From: Streptomyces sp. CA-210063
GTDB taxonomy: Bacteria; Actinomycetota; Actinomycetes; Streptomycetales; Streptomycetaceae
Direction: 5' to 3'
Length of the DNA: 64,000 bases
Assembly: GCF_024612015.1 (NCBI RefSeq)
Contig: NZ_CP102512.1
Span: 2,418,001-2,482,000 of the forward strand
A program made the translations under genes and the position numbers. A model generated the notes under the pieces. It did not search any database. It was given only the letters and a program-made list of their open reading frames with translations, and had not been told where the DNA came from. This document shows, piece by piece, positions 34,198 to 42,438 of the stretch (positions are counted from its first letter, which is position 1; each line of letters begins with the position of its first letter).

Positions 34198-34596
34198 CTA
34201 CGGCAGGACCGCGAAGCCGTCCAGCTCCACCACAGCCCGCTCGTCCCAGAGCCGTACGACGCCGATCACCGCCATCGCGGGATAGTCCCGGCCCGCCAAC
34301 CTCCGCCAGACACGGCCGAGTTGAGGCGCGCGGACACGGTAGTCGGCGACATCCGTCGCGTAGACCGTGACGCGGGCGAGGTCGGCCGGTGTGCCGCCGG
34401 CGGCCTCCAGCGCGGTCAGCAGATTGGCGAGCGCCCGCTCGAACTGCTCCTCCAGTGTCTCCCCCACGACCTTGCCGTCCGCGTCGAGCGCGGTCTGGCC
34501 CGCCAGGAACACGACCCGGGAGCCGGTGACGACGACGGCGTGCGAGAAGCCGGTGGGCGGTGACAGCCCGGCCGGGTTCACCCGCTCGGCGCTCAT
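34198..34596 (-). CDS. Rid (YjgF/YER057c/UK114) family protein
   Basis: Protein of 132 residues of the Rid family, trimeric enamine/imine-handling proteins. It shows FLAGQTALDADGKVVG, ALANLLTALEAAGG and VTVYATDVADY. The Arg that catalyses imine hydrolysis in RidA (in a PARS-type motif) is missing: the matching place reads YPAMAVIGV, so it belongs to one of the Rid subgroups without RidA activity. Its ATG overlaps the stop of the acyl-CoA dehydrogenase (ATGA). In an aryl-CoA catabolic cluster it may bind or hydrolyse an amino-substituted intermediate. Confidence 0.88.
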   Translation of the reverse strand: MSAERVNPAGLSPPTGFSHAVVVTGSRVVFLAGQTALDADGKVVGETLEEQFERALANLLTALEAAGGTPADLARVTVYATDVADYRVRAPQLGRVWRRLAGRDYPAMAVIGVVRLWDERAVVELDGFAVLP

Positions 34597-35732
34597 GAAG
34601 ACCTCTCCTGTGACGCGGTCCGCTGGTACAACTCCTTGGCGATGACCGTCCGTTGCACCTCGCTCGCCCCCTCGTAGATGCGCGGCGCCCGCACCTCCCG
34701 GTAGAGGTGTTCGAGCAGATGGCCGCGGAGCAGCGCCCTGGCCCCGTGCAGTTGTACGGCCGCGTCGACGACGTACTGCGCGGTCTCCGTGGCCAGCAGC
34801 TTCGCCATCGCGGCCCGCCGGGGTACGTCCGGGTCGCCCAAGTCGTACGCCGTCGCCGCCGCGTAGACCATGAGCCGGGCCGCCTCCGTGCGCATCGCCA
34901 TCTCGGCGACCTGGTGGGCGACCGTCTGAAGATCCCTCAACCTGCCGCCGAACGCCTGGCGCCGGGAGGTGTGGGCGAGGGTGGCGTCCAGCGCGGCCTC
35001 GGCCATGCCGACCGCGAAGGCGCCGACGCTCGGGCGGAAGAGGTTGAGGGTGGCCATGGCGACACGGAAGCCGCGGTCGGGTGCGCCCAGGACATCGTCC
35101 GCCGTGACGGGTACGGCGTCGAAGTCGAGGGCGCCGATGGGGTGCGGGGAGAGCAGGTCGAGCGGGGTGCCGGTGAGGCCGGGGCGGTCGGCCGGGACCA
35201 GGAAGGCGGTCACGCCACGGGCGCCCGCGTCGGGGGTGGTGCGGGCGAAGACGGTGTAGAGGTCGGCCTCGGGGGCGTTGGAGATCCAGCACTTCTCACC
35301 GGTCAGGCGCCAGCGTCCGGTGCCGTCCGGCTCCGCTCGGAGGGACAGGGCCGCCGCGTCCGAGCCGGCCCCCGGCTCGCTGAGCGCGAAGGCCGCGACC
35401 GCGTCGCCGTCACTCACCCGGGGGAGCCAGCGGGCCCGCTGTGCCTCGGTGCCGTGGGCGTGGACCGGATGGGCGCCCAGCCCTTGGAGGGCCAGCGCCG
35501 TCTCGGCCTCCGTGCAGACGTACGCCAGTGACTCGCGCATCAGACAGAGGTCGAGCGCGCCCGAGGTGAACAGCCGGGAGAGCAGACCCAGCCGGCCGAG
35601 CTCGGCGACGAGGGGGCGGTTGACGTGGCCGGGCTCGCCCTTGTCGGCCAAGGGGCGCAGGCGTTCGGCGGCCAGGGTGCGCAGTTCGGCACGCCAGGCG
35701 AGTTGTGCCGGTTCGAGCGAGAATGCGGTCAT
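34593..35732 (-). CDS. Acyl-CoA dehydrogenase
   Basis: FAD enzyme of 379 residues. Family marks are FALSEPGAGSDAA and TGEKCWISNA in the middle domain and RIYEGASEVQRTVIAK at the end, with the catalytic Glu in YEG. It is divergent from the CoA ligase and shares an operator-like region with the hydroxylase-hydratase block at 43.9-47.1 kb. Likely oxidises a cyclic or ring-opened acyl-CoA in the aryl-CoA pathway; the actual substrate is unknown. Confidence 0.92.
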   Translation of the reverse strand: MTAFSLEPAQLAWRAELRTLAAERLRPLADKGEPGHVNRPLVAELGRLGLLSRLFTSGALDLCLMRESLAYVCTEAETALALQGLGAHPVHAHGTEAQRARWLPRVSDGDAVAAFALSEPGAGSDAAALSLRAEPDGTGRWRLTGEKCWISNAPEADLYTVFARTTPDAGARGVTAFLVPADRPGLTGTPLDLLSPHPIGALDFDAVPVTADDVLGAPDRGFRVAMATLNLFRPSVGAFAVGMAEAALDATLAHTSRRQAFGGRLRDLQTVAHQVAEMAMRTEAARLMVYAAATAYDLGDPDVPRRAAMAKLLATETAQYVVDAAVQLHGARALLRGHLLEHLYREVRAPRIYEGASEVQRTVIAKELYQRTASQERSS

Positions 35733-35767
35733 CGCCGTCCCTTCTCCCCCATGGGGCCCCTACCGAG

Positions 35768-35805
35768 GCTATCGCGAACTGTTGACTGCCGTCACCAAGG
35801 CGATA
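35768..35805 (-). promoter_or_regulatory. Shared operator-like element, left copy
   Basis: GCTATCGC (35768-35775), a TGAC-N4-GTCA palindrome (35783-35794) and GCGATA (35800-35805) follow in order. The same order and nearly the same spacing occur at 47188-47227 before the enoyl-CoA hydratase. It lies 36-73 bases upstream of the acyl-CoA dehydrogenase start, so it is a candidate PaaX operator. Confidence 0.6.
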
Positions 35806-35821
35806 CGCTCGCTGTGCGAGG

Positions 35822-35873
35822 CCACCGCGACGTGCGAGCCACCGCGACATGCGAGCCCACCACCACATGCGAG
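35822..35873 (+). repeat. 17-bp tandem repeat in the CoA-ligase leader
   Basis: CCACCGCGACGTGCGAG (35822), CCACCGCGACATGCGAG (35839) and a diverged third copy ending ACATGCGAG (35873) lie 40-90 bases before the ligase start. Confidence 0.85.
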
Positions 35874-35910
35874 TCCACTTCGGCAGGGACCACAGCAGGG
35901 GGCGAACGTC

Positions 35911-37518
35911 ATGAATTCCAGGGTCACCGCCCATCTCGACACCTTCGCCCGGGACCGTCTCCCACCTCCGGACCAGTGGCCCGAGCTGTCCTTCGGCCTT
36001 CCCGAGCTGCGCTACCCGGACCGTCTCAACGCCGCCGCCGAACTGCTCGACGGGGGCGACCCCGGCCGGCCCGTCTTCCGCACCCCCGCCGGGGACACCT
36101 GGACGTACGGCGAACTCCGCGCCCGGGTCGACCGGATCGCCCACACGCTCACGTCCACCCTCGGCGTCGTCCCCGGCAACCGGGTCCTGCTGCGCGGGCC
36201 CACCACGCCCTGGCTGGCCGCGTGCTGGCTGGCGGTGCTCAAGGCGGGGGCGGTCGCGGTGACGGTGCTCGCGCAGCAGCGGCCGTACGAACTGGCGACG
36301 GTCTGCGAGCCGGCGCGGGTGTCGCACGCGCTGTGCGACATACGGTCCGTGGACGACCTCGCGAAGGCGGACGTGCCGGGGCTCAGGATCACCACGTACG
36401 GCGGGGACGGCCCTGACGACCTGTTCCGCCTGCCCGCGCCCAACGGGCCGTACGAGGCGGTCGCCACGGCGGCCGACGACGTGGCGCTGATCGCGTTCAC
36501 GTCCGGTACGACCGGGCGGCCCAAGGGGTGTCTGCACTTCCACCGGGACCTGCTGGCGGTCGCGGACACCTTCTCGAAGCATGTGCTGCGGCCCCGGGCG
36601 GACGACGTGTTCGCCGGGTCTCCCCCGCTCGGCTTCACCTTCGGGCTCGGCGGTCTCGTCGTCTTCCCGATGCGGGCCGGCGCCAGCGCCCTGCTGCTCG
36701 AACAGGCGGGGCCGAAGCAGCTGCTCCCGGCGGTCGGCGAGCACGGGGTGTCGGTGCTGTTCACCGCGCCGACGGCGTACCGGGCGATGCTGGGCGAGCT
36801 GAACGGGTCGGACGGGTACGACATCTCGTCGCTCAGGCGGTGTGTGTCGGCGGGCGAGAACCTGCCCGCGGCGACCTGGCGGGCCTGGCACGAGCGGACC
36901 GGGCTGCGGATCATCAACGGCATCGGCGCGACCGAGCTGCTGCACATCTTCATCTCCGCGGCCGACGAGGCCGTCCGGCCGGGGACGACGGGGGTGCCCG
37001 TACCGGGGTGGCACGCGCGCGTGCAGGACGCGGACGGGGTGCCGGTGCCCGACGGGGAGCAGGGGCTGCTCGCGGTGCGGGGTCCGGTGGGGTGCCGTTA
37101 TCTGGCGGACGAGCGGCAGCGGGAGTACGTGCGGGGCGGCTGGAACGTCACGGGTGACACGTATGTCCGCGAGCCGGACGGGTATTTCCGCTATGTCGCG
37201 CGCGCCGACGACATGATCGTCTCGGCCGGTTACAACATCGCGGGCCCCGAAGTAGAGGACGCCCTGCTGCGCCATCCGGACGTGGTGGAGGCGGCCGTGG
37301 TGGGGCGGCCGGACGAGGCGCGCGGGCAGGTCGTCGTCGCGTATGTGGTCGTCGGAGCGGGCGCCGGCCGGGACGGCGAAAGGCTGCGCGCGTTCCTCAA
37401 GTCGGAGCTGGCTCCGTACAAATGTCCGAAGGAGATCGTGTTCCTGGACGCGCTGCCCCGCACGGCGACCGGCAAACTTCAGCGGTTCCGGCTGCGCACC
37501 CTAGGTGACCAGCAGTGA
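35911..37518 (+). CDS. Benzoate / 2-aminobenzoate-type CoA ligase (AMP-binding)
   Basis: Adenylate-forming enzyme of 535 residues that activates an aromatic acid as the CoA thioester. The P-loop is IAFTSGTTGRPKGC, the A5 region is INGIGATELLHIF, the A7 region GGWNVTGD and the catalytic lysine is in PRTATGKLQRF. The GSPPLGFTFGLGGLVVFP and LHIFISA segments resemble benzoate- and 2-aminobenzoate-CoA ligases, but the substrate (salicylate, anthranilate or benzoate) cannot be fixed from sequence. Start ATG 35911 follows AGCAGGGGGC. The PaaX regulator lies 15 bases downstream. Confidence 0.88.
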   Translation: MNSRVTAHLDTFARDRLPPPDQWPELSFGLPELRYPDRLNAAAELLDGGDPGRPVFRTPAGDTWTYGELRARVDRIAHTLTSTLGVVPGNRVLLRGPTTPWLAACWLAVLKAGAVAVTVLAQQRPYELATVCEPARVSHALCDIRSVDDLAKADVPGLRITTYGGDGPDDLFRLPAPNGPYEAVATAADDVALIAFTSGTTGRPKGCLHFHRDLLAVADTFSKHVLRPRADDVFAGSPPLGFTFGLGGLVVFPMRAGASALLLEQAGPKQLLPAVGEHGVSVLFTAPTAYRAMLGELNGSDGYDISSLRRCVSAGENLPAATWRAWHERTGLRIINGIGATELLHIFISAADEAVRPGTTGVPVPGWHARVQDADGVPVPDGEQGLLAVRGPVGCRYLADERQREYVRGGWNVTGDTYVREPDGYFRYVARADDMIVSAGYNIAGPEVEDALLRHPDVVEAAVVGRPDEARGQVVVAYVVVGAGAGRDGERLRAFLKSELAPYKCPKEIVFLDALPRTATGKLQRFRLRTLGDQQ

Positions 37519-37533
37519 TGCCGAAGACCTAAA

Positions 37534-38382
37534 ATGATCAACGTGTCCGAACAGCACGCACCACGTTCGCTCATCGTCACCTTCTACGGCGCGTACGGCC
37601 GTTCGGTGCCGGGTCCCGTACCCGTCTCCGAGCTGATCCGGCTGCTCGCCGCGGTCGGTGTCGACGCGCCCTCCGTCCGCTCCTCGGTGTCCCGGCTGAA
37701 GCGGCGGGGACTGCTGCTGCCGGCCCGCACGGCGGCGGGAGCGGCGGGGTACGCGCTGTCGGAGGACGCGCGGCAGTTGCTCGAGGACGGCGACCGGCGG
37801 ATCTACGCGACGACACCCGAGCAGGACGAGGGCTGGGTGCTGGCCGTGTTCTCCGTGCCGGAGTCGGAGCGGCAGAAGCGGCATGTGCTGCGCTCCCGGC
37901 TGGCCGGACTCGGCTTCGGCACGGCCGCCCCGGGGGTGTGGATCGCGCCGGCCCGGCTGTACGAGGAGACCCGGCACACCCTGACCCGGCTGCGGCTCGA
38001 CCCGTACGTGGACCTGTTCCGGGGCGAGCACCTGGGGTTCGCGGCGACCGCCGAGGCGGTGGCCCGCTGGTGGGACCTGGCCGGGATCGCCAAACAGCAC
38101 GAGGCCTTCCTCGACCGGCACGCGCCCGTGCTGCACAGCTGGGAGCACCGCGCCGACACCCCGCCGGAGGAGGCGTACCGCGACTATCTGATGGCCCTGG
38201 ACTCCTGGCGCCACCTGCCGTACGCCGACCCCGGGTTGCCCGCCGCGCTGCTGCCCGCCGACTGGCCGGGGGTGCGCTCGGCGGCCGTGTTCCGGGCGCT
38301 GCACGCGCGGCTACGGGATGCGGGAGCGGGGTTCGCGGGAGTGGACTTGCAGGGAACCTCAAGCAAACTTAAAGATCTATAA
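37534..38382 (+). CDS. PaaX family transcriptional repressor
   Basis: Regulator of 282 residues. An N-terminal winged helix (SVPGPVPVSELIRLLAAVGVD, RSSVSRLKRRGLL) is followed by the PaaX central and C-terminal domains (WVLAVFSVPESERQKRHVLRS, GVWIAPARL, HRADTPPEEAYRDYL). PaaX proteins repress aryl-CoA catabolism until an aryl-CoA effector binds. The gene directly follows the CoA ligase. The two similar operator-like elements at 35768 and 47188 would be its natural targets. Start ATG 37534 or GTG 37543. Confidence 0.9.
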   Translation: MINVSEQHAPRSLIVTFYGAYGRSVPGPVPVSELIRLLAAVGVDAPSVRSSVSRLKRRGLLLPARTAAGAAGYALSEDARQLLEDGDRRIYATTPEQDEGWVLAVFSVPESERQKRHVLRSRLAGLGFGTAAPGVWIAPARLYEETRHTLTRLRLDPYVDLFRGEHLGFAATAEAVARWWDLAGIAKQHEAFLDRHAPVLHSWEHRADTPPEEAYRDYLMALDSWRHLPYADPGLPAALLPADWPGVRSAAVFRALHARLRDAGAGFAGVDLQGTSSKLKDL

Positions 38383-38456
38383 CAATTCTGTTCACTTAGG
38401 GAACGCTCAGGGTTCTCCTTCAATCTTCTCAGAATCCTTACTTACCATCCTGACGC

Positions 38457-39329
38457 ATGAGCCTCATGCGCAACCTGAACCGTGCACTCACCGCCACCAC
38501 CGGCTTGCACGTACAGAAGGCCGTTCCGACCCCCGCGCCGAAACCGGCCGCGAAGAAGCCCACGGCGGTGTACCGATGTCCGGATCCCGAGGACCTCGCC
38601 ACGGACCGGTTGCTGAGGCAGCCCATCTTCATCATGTCTCCCGTGCGCTCCGGCTCCACGCTGCTGCGGATGCTGATGAACGCGCACTCACGGCTGCACT
38701 CCCCGCACGAGCTGCACATACGCCGACTGGAGGTCGGCTACGGCAGCAAGCTGTCGCAGAAGGCGATGAGCGCCCTCGACCTGGAGCGCGGCGACCTGGA
38801 GCATCTGCTGTGGGACCGGGTCATGCACCGCGAACTGGTCAGATCGGGCAAGGACTTCGTCGTCGAGAAGACCCCGAGCAACGCCTTCGTGTACGAGCGC
38901 ATCCGGGACTGCTGGCCCGACGCCCGCTTCGTCTTCCTGCTGCGCCACCCGGTCTCCATCGCCCAGTCGTGGCACGAGGGCGACCCCGACAAGCGCACCT
39001 ACGACGAGGCCGCCGCCGACGCGCTGCGCTATATGAAGGCCGTCGACCGGGCCCGCAAGGGACTCACGGGCCACACAGTGCGCTACGAGGACATCACCGC
39101 CGACCCCGAGAAGGAGATGCGGCGGCTCTGCCTGTTCCTCGACCTCGACTTCGAGCCGGCCATGCTCGACTACGGCAGGAAGGACGACGCCCAGGTCGTG
39201 AAGGGCCTCGGCGACTGGCGCGACAAGATCAAGACCGGCCAGGTGCAGGCCGGGCGCGCGCTCCCCACCGAGGACGACATCCCGGAGATCCTCCGGCCGA
39301 TGTGTGAGGCGTGGGGCTACAGCAAGTGA
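38457..39329 (+). CDS. PAPS-dependent sulfotransferase
   Basis: Sulfotransferase of 290 residues. The phosphosulfate-binding loop is SPVRSGSTLLRMLM, the 3'-phosphate site is ARFVFLLRHPVSIAQSW and a downstream YEDITADPEKEM helix fits the family. ATG 38457 follows an A+T-rich stretch that probably holds the promoter. It is the first gene of a tightly coupled series ending in cysN. The acceptor is unknown; the glycosyltransferase two genes on suggests a glycan or glycolipid. Confidence 0.88.
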   Translation: MSLMRNLNRALTATTGLHVQKAVPTPAPKPAAKKPTAVYRCPDPEDLATDRLLRQPIFIMSPVRSGSTLLRMLMNAHSRLHSPHELHIRRLEVGYGSKLSQKAMSALDLERGDLEHLLWDRVMHRELVRSGKDFVVEKTPSNAFVYERIRDCWPDARFVFLLRHPVSIAQSWHEGDPDKRTYDEAAADALRYMKAVDRARKGLTGHTVRYEDITADPEKEMRRLCLFLDLDFEPAMLDYGRKDDAQVVKGLGDWRDKIKTGQVQAGRALPTEDDIPEILRPMCEAWGYSK

Positions 39330-39736
39330 AGGCGCACGCCGAGATAGCCGAGGTCTGGCCGCGCGACGGGCACATAAGACTCGTAGGACGTATCCACGGG
39401 GTCCCGGCGGACGGGACCTGGCAGCTGGTCCTCACCCGCCGCGCCCACGCCGACCGCCGGCTGCGCTATACCGCCGACGTCAAGGGCGACCGCTTCGAGA
39501 GCGAACTGCCCCTCGGCGACCTCGCCGCCGCCGACTACGCGCCCGTCGAGGAGTGGGACATCCACCTCACCGACGGTCAGGTCGAACTGCGCGCCGGGAA
39601 GCACCTCGACGACGTGCACGGCAAGAAGAAGATCTTCGTGTATCCGGAGCAGCGCATCGAGGACCTCGGCGTGCGCCCCTATTACACGATCAAGGACAAC
39701 CTGTCTCTGGAGTGCCGCACGGGAGGCCCCGCATGA
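39326..39736 (+). CDS. Unknown protein of the sulfation operon
   Basis: Protein of 136 residues starting VKAHAEIAEVWPRDGHIRLVG. It is soluble, with no membrane segment and no catalytic motif I can name. The beta-rich pattern (WQLVLTRRAHADRRLRYTADV, FESELPLGDLA, WDIHLTDGQVELRAGKHL) suggests a small barrel or carbohydrate-binding-like domain. The GTG start overlaps the sulfotransferase stop (GTGA), and its own stop overlaps the glycosyltransferase ATG, so it is made in step with both. An accessory role in sulfation is inferred only from position. Confidence 0.7.
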   Translation: MKAHAEIAEVWPRDGHIRLVGRIHGVPADGTWQLVLTRRAHADRRLRYTADVKGDRFESELPLGDLAAADYAPVEEWDIHLTDGQVELRAGKHLDDVHGKKKIFVYPEQRIEDLGVRPYYTIKDNLSLECRTGGPA

Positions 39737-40980
39737 CCGACCGTCGTCCACTCCCCCAGCGTCCCCGCGTCCGCTATCTGCTGCTGCACGCGTACGGCCG
39801 GGGCGGCACCATCCGCACGGTGATGAACCAGGCCAACTCCCTCGTCGCCGCGGGATGGAACGTGGAGATCGTCAGCGCGGTGCGCCGCCGCGACGACCTC
39901 CAGTTCCCGCTCGACCCCCGGGTGAAGGTCTCCACGGTCGTCGATCTGCGCGAGGACGCCTACACCCCGCCGTCCGGCCTGGTCGCCCGCTGGCGCGACC
40001 GCAAGCGCGGCGACCTGCTGGAGGCACCCGCCCGGCACATCCCGAAGGGCGAGTTCGGCTACCGCTACTTCAACCGGTACGTCGAGGACCGGCTCATCAC
40101 GTACCTGCGGTCGTTGACCGACGGCATCCTGGTGACCACCCGGCCCGCGCTGAACTTCCTCTCCGCCGAGCACGCCACCAGCGGTGTCGTCCGGGTCGCC
40201 CAGGAGCACATGAACCTCGGCACCCACAAGCGGGACGTGCAGCAGCGCATCCAGGAGACGTATCCGCGCTTCGCCACGGTCGCCGTGCTCACCGAGCGCG
40301 ACCGCGAGGAGTACGCCGAACTCCTCCCCGGCACCCGGGTCATCCGTATCCCCAACGCCGTGCACTCCCTCGACCAGGTCCCCGCCACCCCCGCGTCGAA
40401 GATCGCGGTGGCGGCCGGCCGGCTCTTCCCGCAGAAGGGCTTCGACATGCTGATCCCGGCCTGGGCGAAGCTCGTCGAGACGTACCCCGACTGGCAGCTG
40501 AGAATTTACGGCAGCGGCGAGAAGAAGTCAGAACTTCGCAACCTCATAGATGAACACCATCTCTACAATCACGTCTTCCTCATGGGACACACCGACCGCT
40601 TGGACGACGAACTCGCCAAGGCCTCCTTCTACGTGCTCAGCTCACGCTTCGAAGGACTGCCGATGGTGATGATCGAGGCGATGAGCCACGCCCTCCCCGT
40701 GGTGAGCTTCGACTGCCCGACCGGCCCCGCCGACGTGCTGACGCACGGCGTGGACGGGCTGCTCGTCGCGCCCGAGGACCCCGACGCGCTCGCCGACGCC
40801 ATGGGCAGGCTGATGGCCGACGAGGTGCTGCGCGCCGACATGGGTGTGGCCGCGGTCCTCACGGCCGCCTCGTACGGCCCGGACGCCGTCCATCACCGCT
40901 GGGAATCCCTCTTCATCTCCCTCCACGAGCAACGGCACGGCACCGCCGCCGCCGGCGCCGCGAAAGGAACACACGCATGA
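39733..40980 (+). CDS. Family 4 glycosyltransferase
   Basis: GT-B fold retaining glycosyltransferase of 415 residues. The N-terminal donor-side motif is HAYGRGGTIRTVMNQANSL; the C-terminal half has AAGRLFPQKGFDMLIPAW, LRIYGSGEKK, SSRFEGLPMVMIEAMS (E-x7-E) and DGLLV. Its ATG overlaps the previous stop (ATGA) and its own stop overlaps the cysC start. It probably builds the glycan that the sulfotransferase modifies; whether this ends up on lipid, protein or wall polymer is unknown. Confidence 0.9.
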   Translation: MTDRRPLPQRPRVRYLLLHAYGRGGTIRTVMNQANSLVAAGWNVEIVSAVRRRDDLQFPLDPRVKVSTVVDLREDAYTPPSGLVARWRDRKRGDLLEAPARHIPKGEFGYRYFNRYVEDRLITYLRSLTDGILVTTRPALNFLSAEHATSGVVRVAQEHMNLGTHKRDVQQRIQETYPRFATVAVLTERDREEYAELLPGTRVIRIPNAVHSLDQVPATPASKIAVAAGRLFPQKGFDMLIPAWAKLVETYPDWQLRIYGSGEKKSELRNLIDEHHLYNHVFLMGHTDRLDDELAKASFYVLSSRFEGLPMVMIEAMSHALPVVSFDCPTGPADVLTHGVDGLLVAPEDPDALADAMGRLMADEVLRADMGVAAVLTAASYGPDAVHHRWESLFISLHEQRHGTAAAGAAKGTHA

Positions 40981-41537
40981 CCACCTCGTCCAGGGCGTCC
41001 AAAGCCCAGGGAGCCACGGTCTGGCTCACCGGACTGCCGAGCGCGGGCAAGACCACGATCGCCCGCGTCCTCGCCGGCCGGCTGCGGTCCGAGGGGCACC
41101 GTGTGGAGGTCCTCGACGGTGACGAGATCCGCCGCTTCCTCTCCGCCGGCCTCGGCTTCTCCCGCGAGGACCGCAACACCAACGTCCAGCGCATCGGCCT
41201 GGTCGCCGAGGTCCTCGCCCGCAACGGCGTGCTGGCCGTCGTCCCCGTCATCGCGCCGTACGCCGACAGCCGCGAGGCCGTCCGCAAGCGCCACGACGTG
41301 AGCGGCACCCCGTACGTCGAGGTGCATGTCGCCACCCCCGTCGAGGTGTGCAGCGAGCGTGACGTGAAGGGCCTGTACGCCCGTCAGGCCGCCGGCCAGC
41401 TCAAGGGCCTGACCGGGGTCGACGATCCGTACGAGCCGCCGGCCGACCCCGCGCTCGTGCTCCCGACGCAGGACCAGACGCCCGACGAATCGGCCGCGTG
41501 CGTGTACGCGCTGCTGGCGGAGCGAGGCCTCGTATGA
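40977..41537 (+). CDS. cysC: Adenylylsulfate (APS) kinase
   Basis: Phosphorylates APS to PAPS. It has 186 residues, with P-loop GLPSAGKTT, EVLDGDEIR, the APS-binding GFSREDRNTNVQR and the mobile-lid region FDVSGTPYVEVHV-like. Complete and normal in length. It is coupled by ATGA overlaps to the glycosyltransferase before it and cysD after it. No cysH or sulfite reductase is nearby, so this copy serves sulfation rather than assimilation. Confidence 0.95.
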   Translation: MTTSSRASKAQGATVWLTGLPSAGKTTIARVLAGRLRSEGHRVEVLDGDEIRRFLSAGLGFSREDRNTNVQRIGLVAEVLARNGVLAVVPVIAPYADSREAVRKRHDVSGTPYVEVHVATPVEVCSERDVKGLYARQAAGQLKGLTGVDDPYEPPADPALVLPTQDQTPDESAACVYALLAERGLV

Positions 41538-42436
41538 GCGTCCACACCCTGTCCCACCTGGACGCGCTGGAGTCCGAGGCCGTCCACATCTTCCGCGAGG
41601 TCGCGGGCGAGTTCGAGCGGCCGGTGATCCTCTTCTCCGGCGGCAAGGACTCCATCGTCATGCTGCACCTGGCGCTGAAGGCCTTCGCCCCCGCCCTGGT
41701 CCCCTTCACGCTGCTGCACGTCGACACCGGGCACAACTTCCCGGAGGTACTGGAGTACCGCGACCGCACGGTGGCCCGGCACGGCCTGCGACTGCATGTC
41801 GCCTCCGTGCAGGACTACATCGACCGGGGTGTGCTGCGGGAACGCCCCGACGGGACCCGGAACCCCCTCCAGACCGTGCCGTTGACGGAGAGGATCCAGA
41901 GCGAGCGCTTCGACGCCGTCTTCGGTGGTGGCCGCCGGGACGAGGAGAAGGCGCGCGCCAAGGAGCGGGTGTTCTCCCTGCGCGACGAGTTCTCGCAGTG
42001 GGACCCGCGCCGCCAGCGGCCCGAGCTGTGGAACCTGTACAACGGCCGCCACGCGCCCGGCGAGCACGTCCGTGTGTTCCCGCTCTCCAACTGGACCGAG
42101 CTGGACGTCTGGCAGTACATCGCCCGCGAGGGCATCGAACTGCCGGAGATCTACTTCGCCCACCATCGCGAGGTGTTCATGCGGGGCGGGATGTGGCTGA
42201 CCGCGGGCGAGTGGGGCGGGCCCAAGGACGGTGAGACCGTCGAGAAGCGGCAGGTGCGGTACCGGACGGTCGGTGACATGTCCTGCACGGGGGCGGTGGA
42301 CTCCGACGCGACCACGCTGGACGCCGTGATCACCGAGATCGCCGCCTCCCGGCTCACCGAGCGGGGCGCGACGCGCGCCGACGACAAGATGTCCGAGGCC
42401 GCGATGGAAGACCGTAAGCGCGAGGGGTACTTCTAA
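41534..42436 (+). CDS. cysD: Sulfate adenylyltransferase small subunit
   Basis: Catalytic subunit of ATP sulfurylase, 300 residues, forming APS from ATP and sulfate. It shows the PP-loop LFSGGKDSIVMLHLALKAF, HVDTGHNFPEVLEYRD, FSLRDEFSQWDPRRQRPELW and an end KREGYF. ATG 41534 overlaps the cysC stop (ATGA). Works with CysN, 2 bases downstream. Confidence 0.95.
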   Translation: MSVHTLSHLDALESEAVHIFREVAGEFERPVILFSGGKDSIVMLHLALKAFAPALVPFTLLHVDTGHNFPEVLEYRDRTVARHGLRLHVASVQDYIDRGVLRERPDGTRNPLQTVPLTERIQSERFDAVFGGGRRDEEKARAKERVFSLRDEFSQWDPRRQRPELWNLYNGRHAPGEHVRVFPLSNWTELDVWQYIAREGIELPEIYFAHHREVFMRGGMWLTAGEWGGPKDGETVEKRQVRYRTVGDMSCTGAVDSDATTLDAVITEIAASRLTERGATRADDKMSEAAMEDRKREGYF

Positions 42437-42438
42437 GC

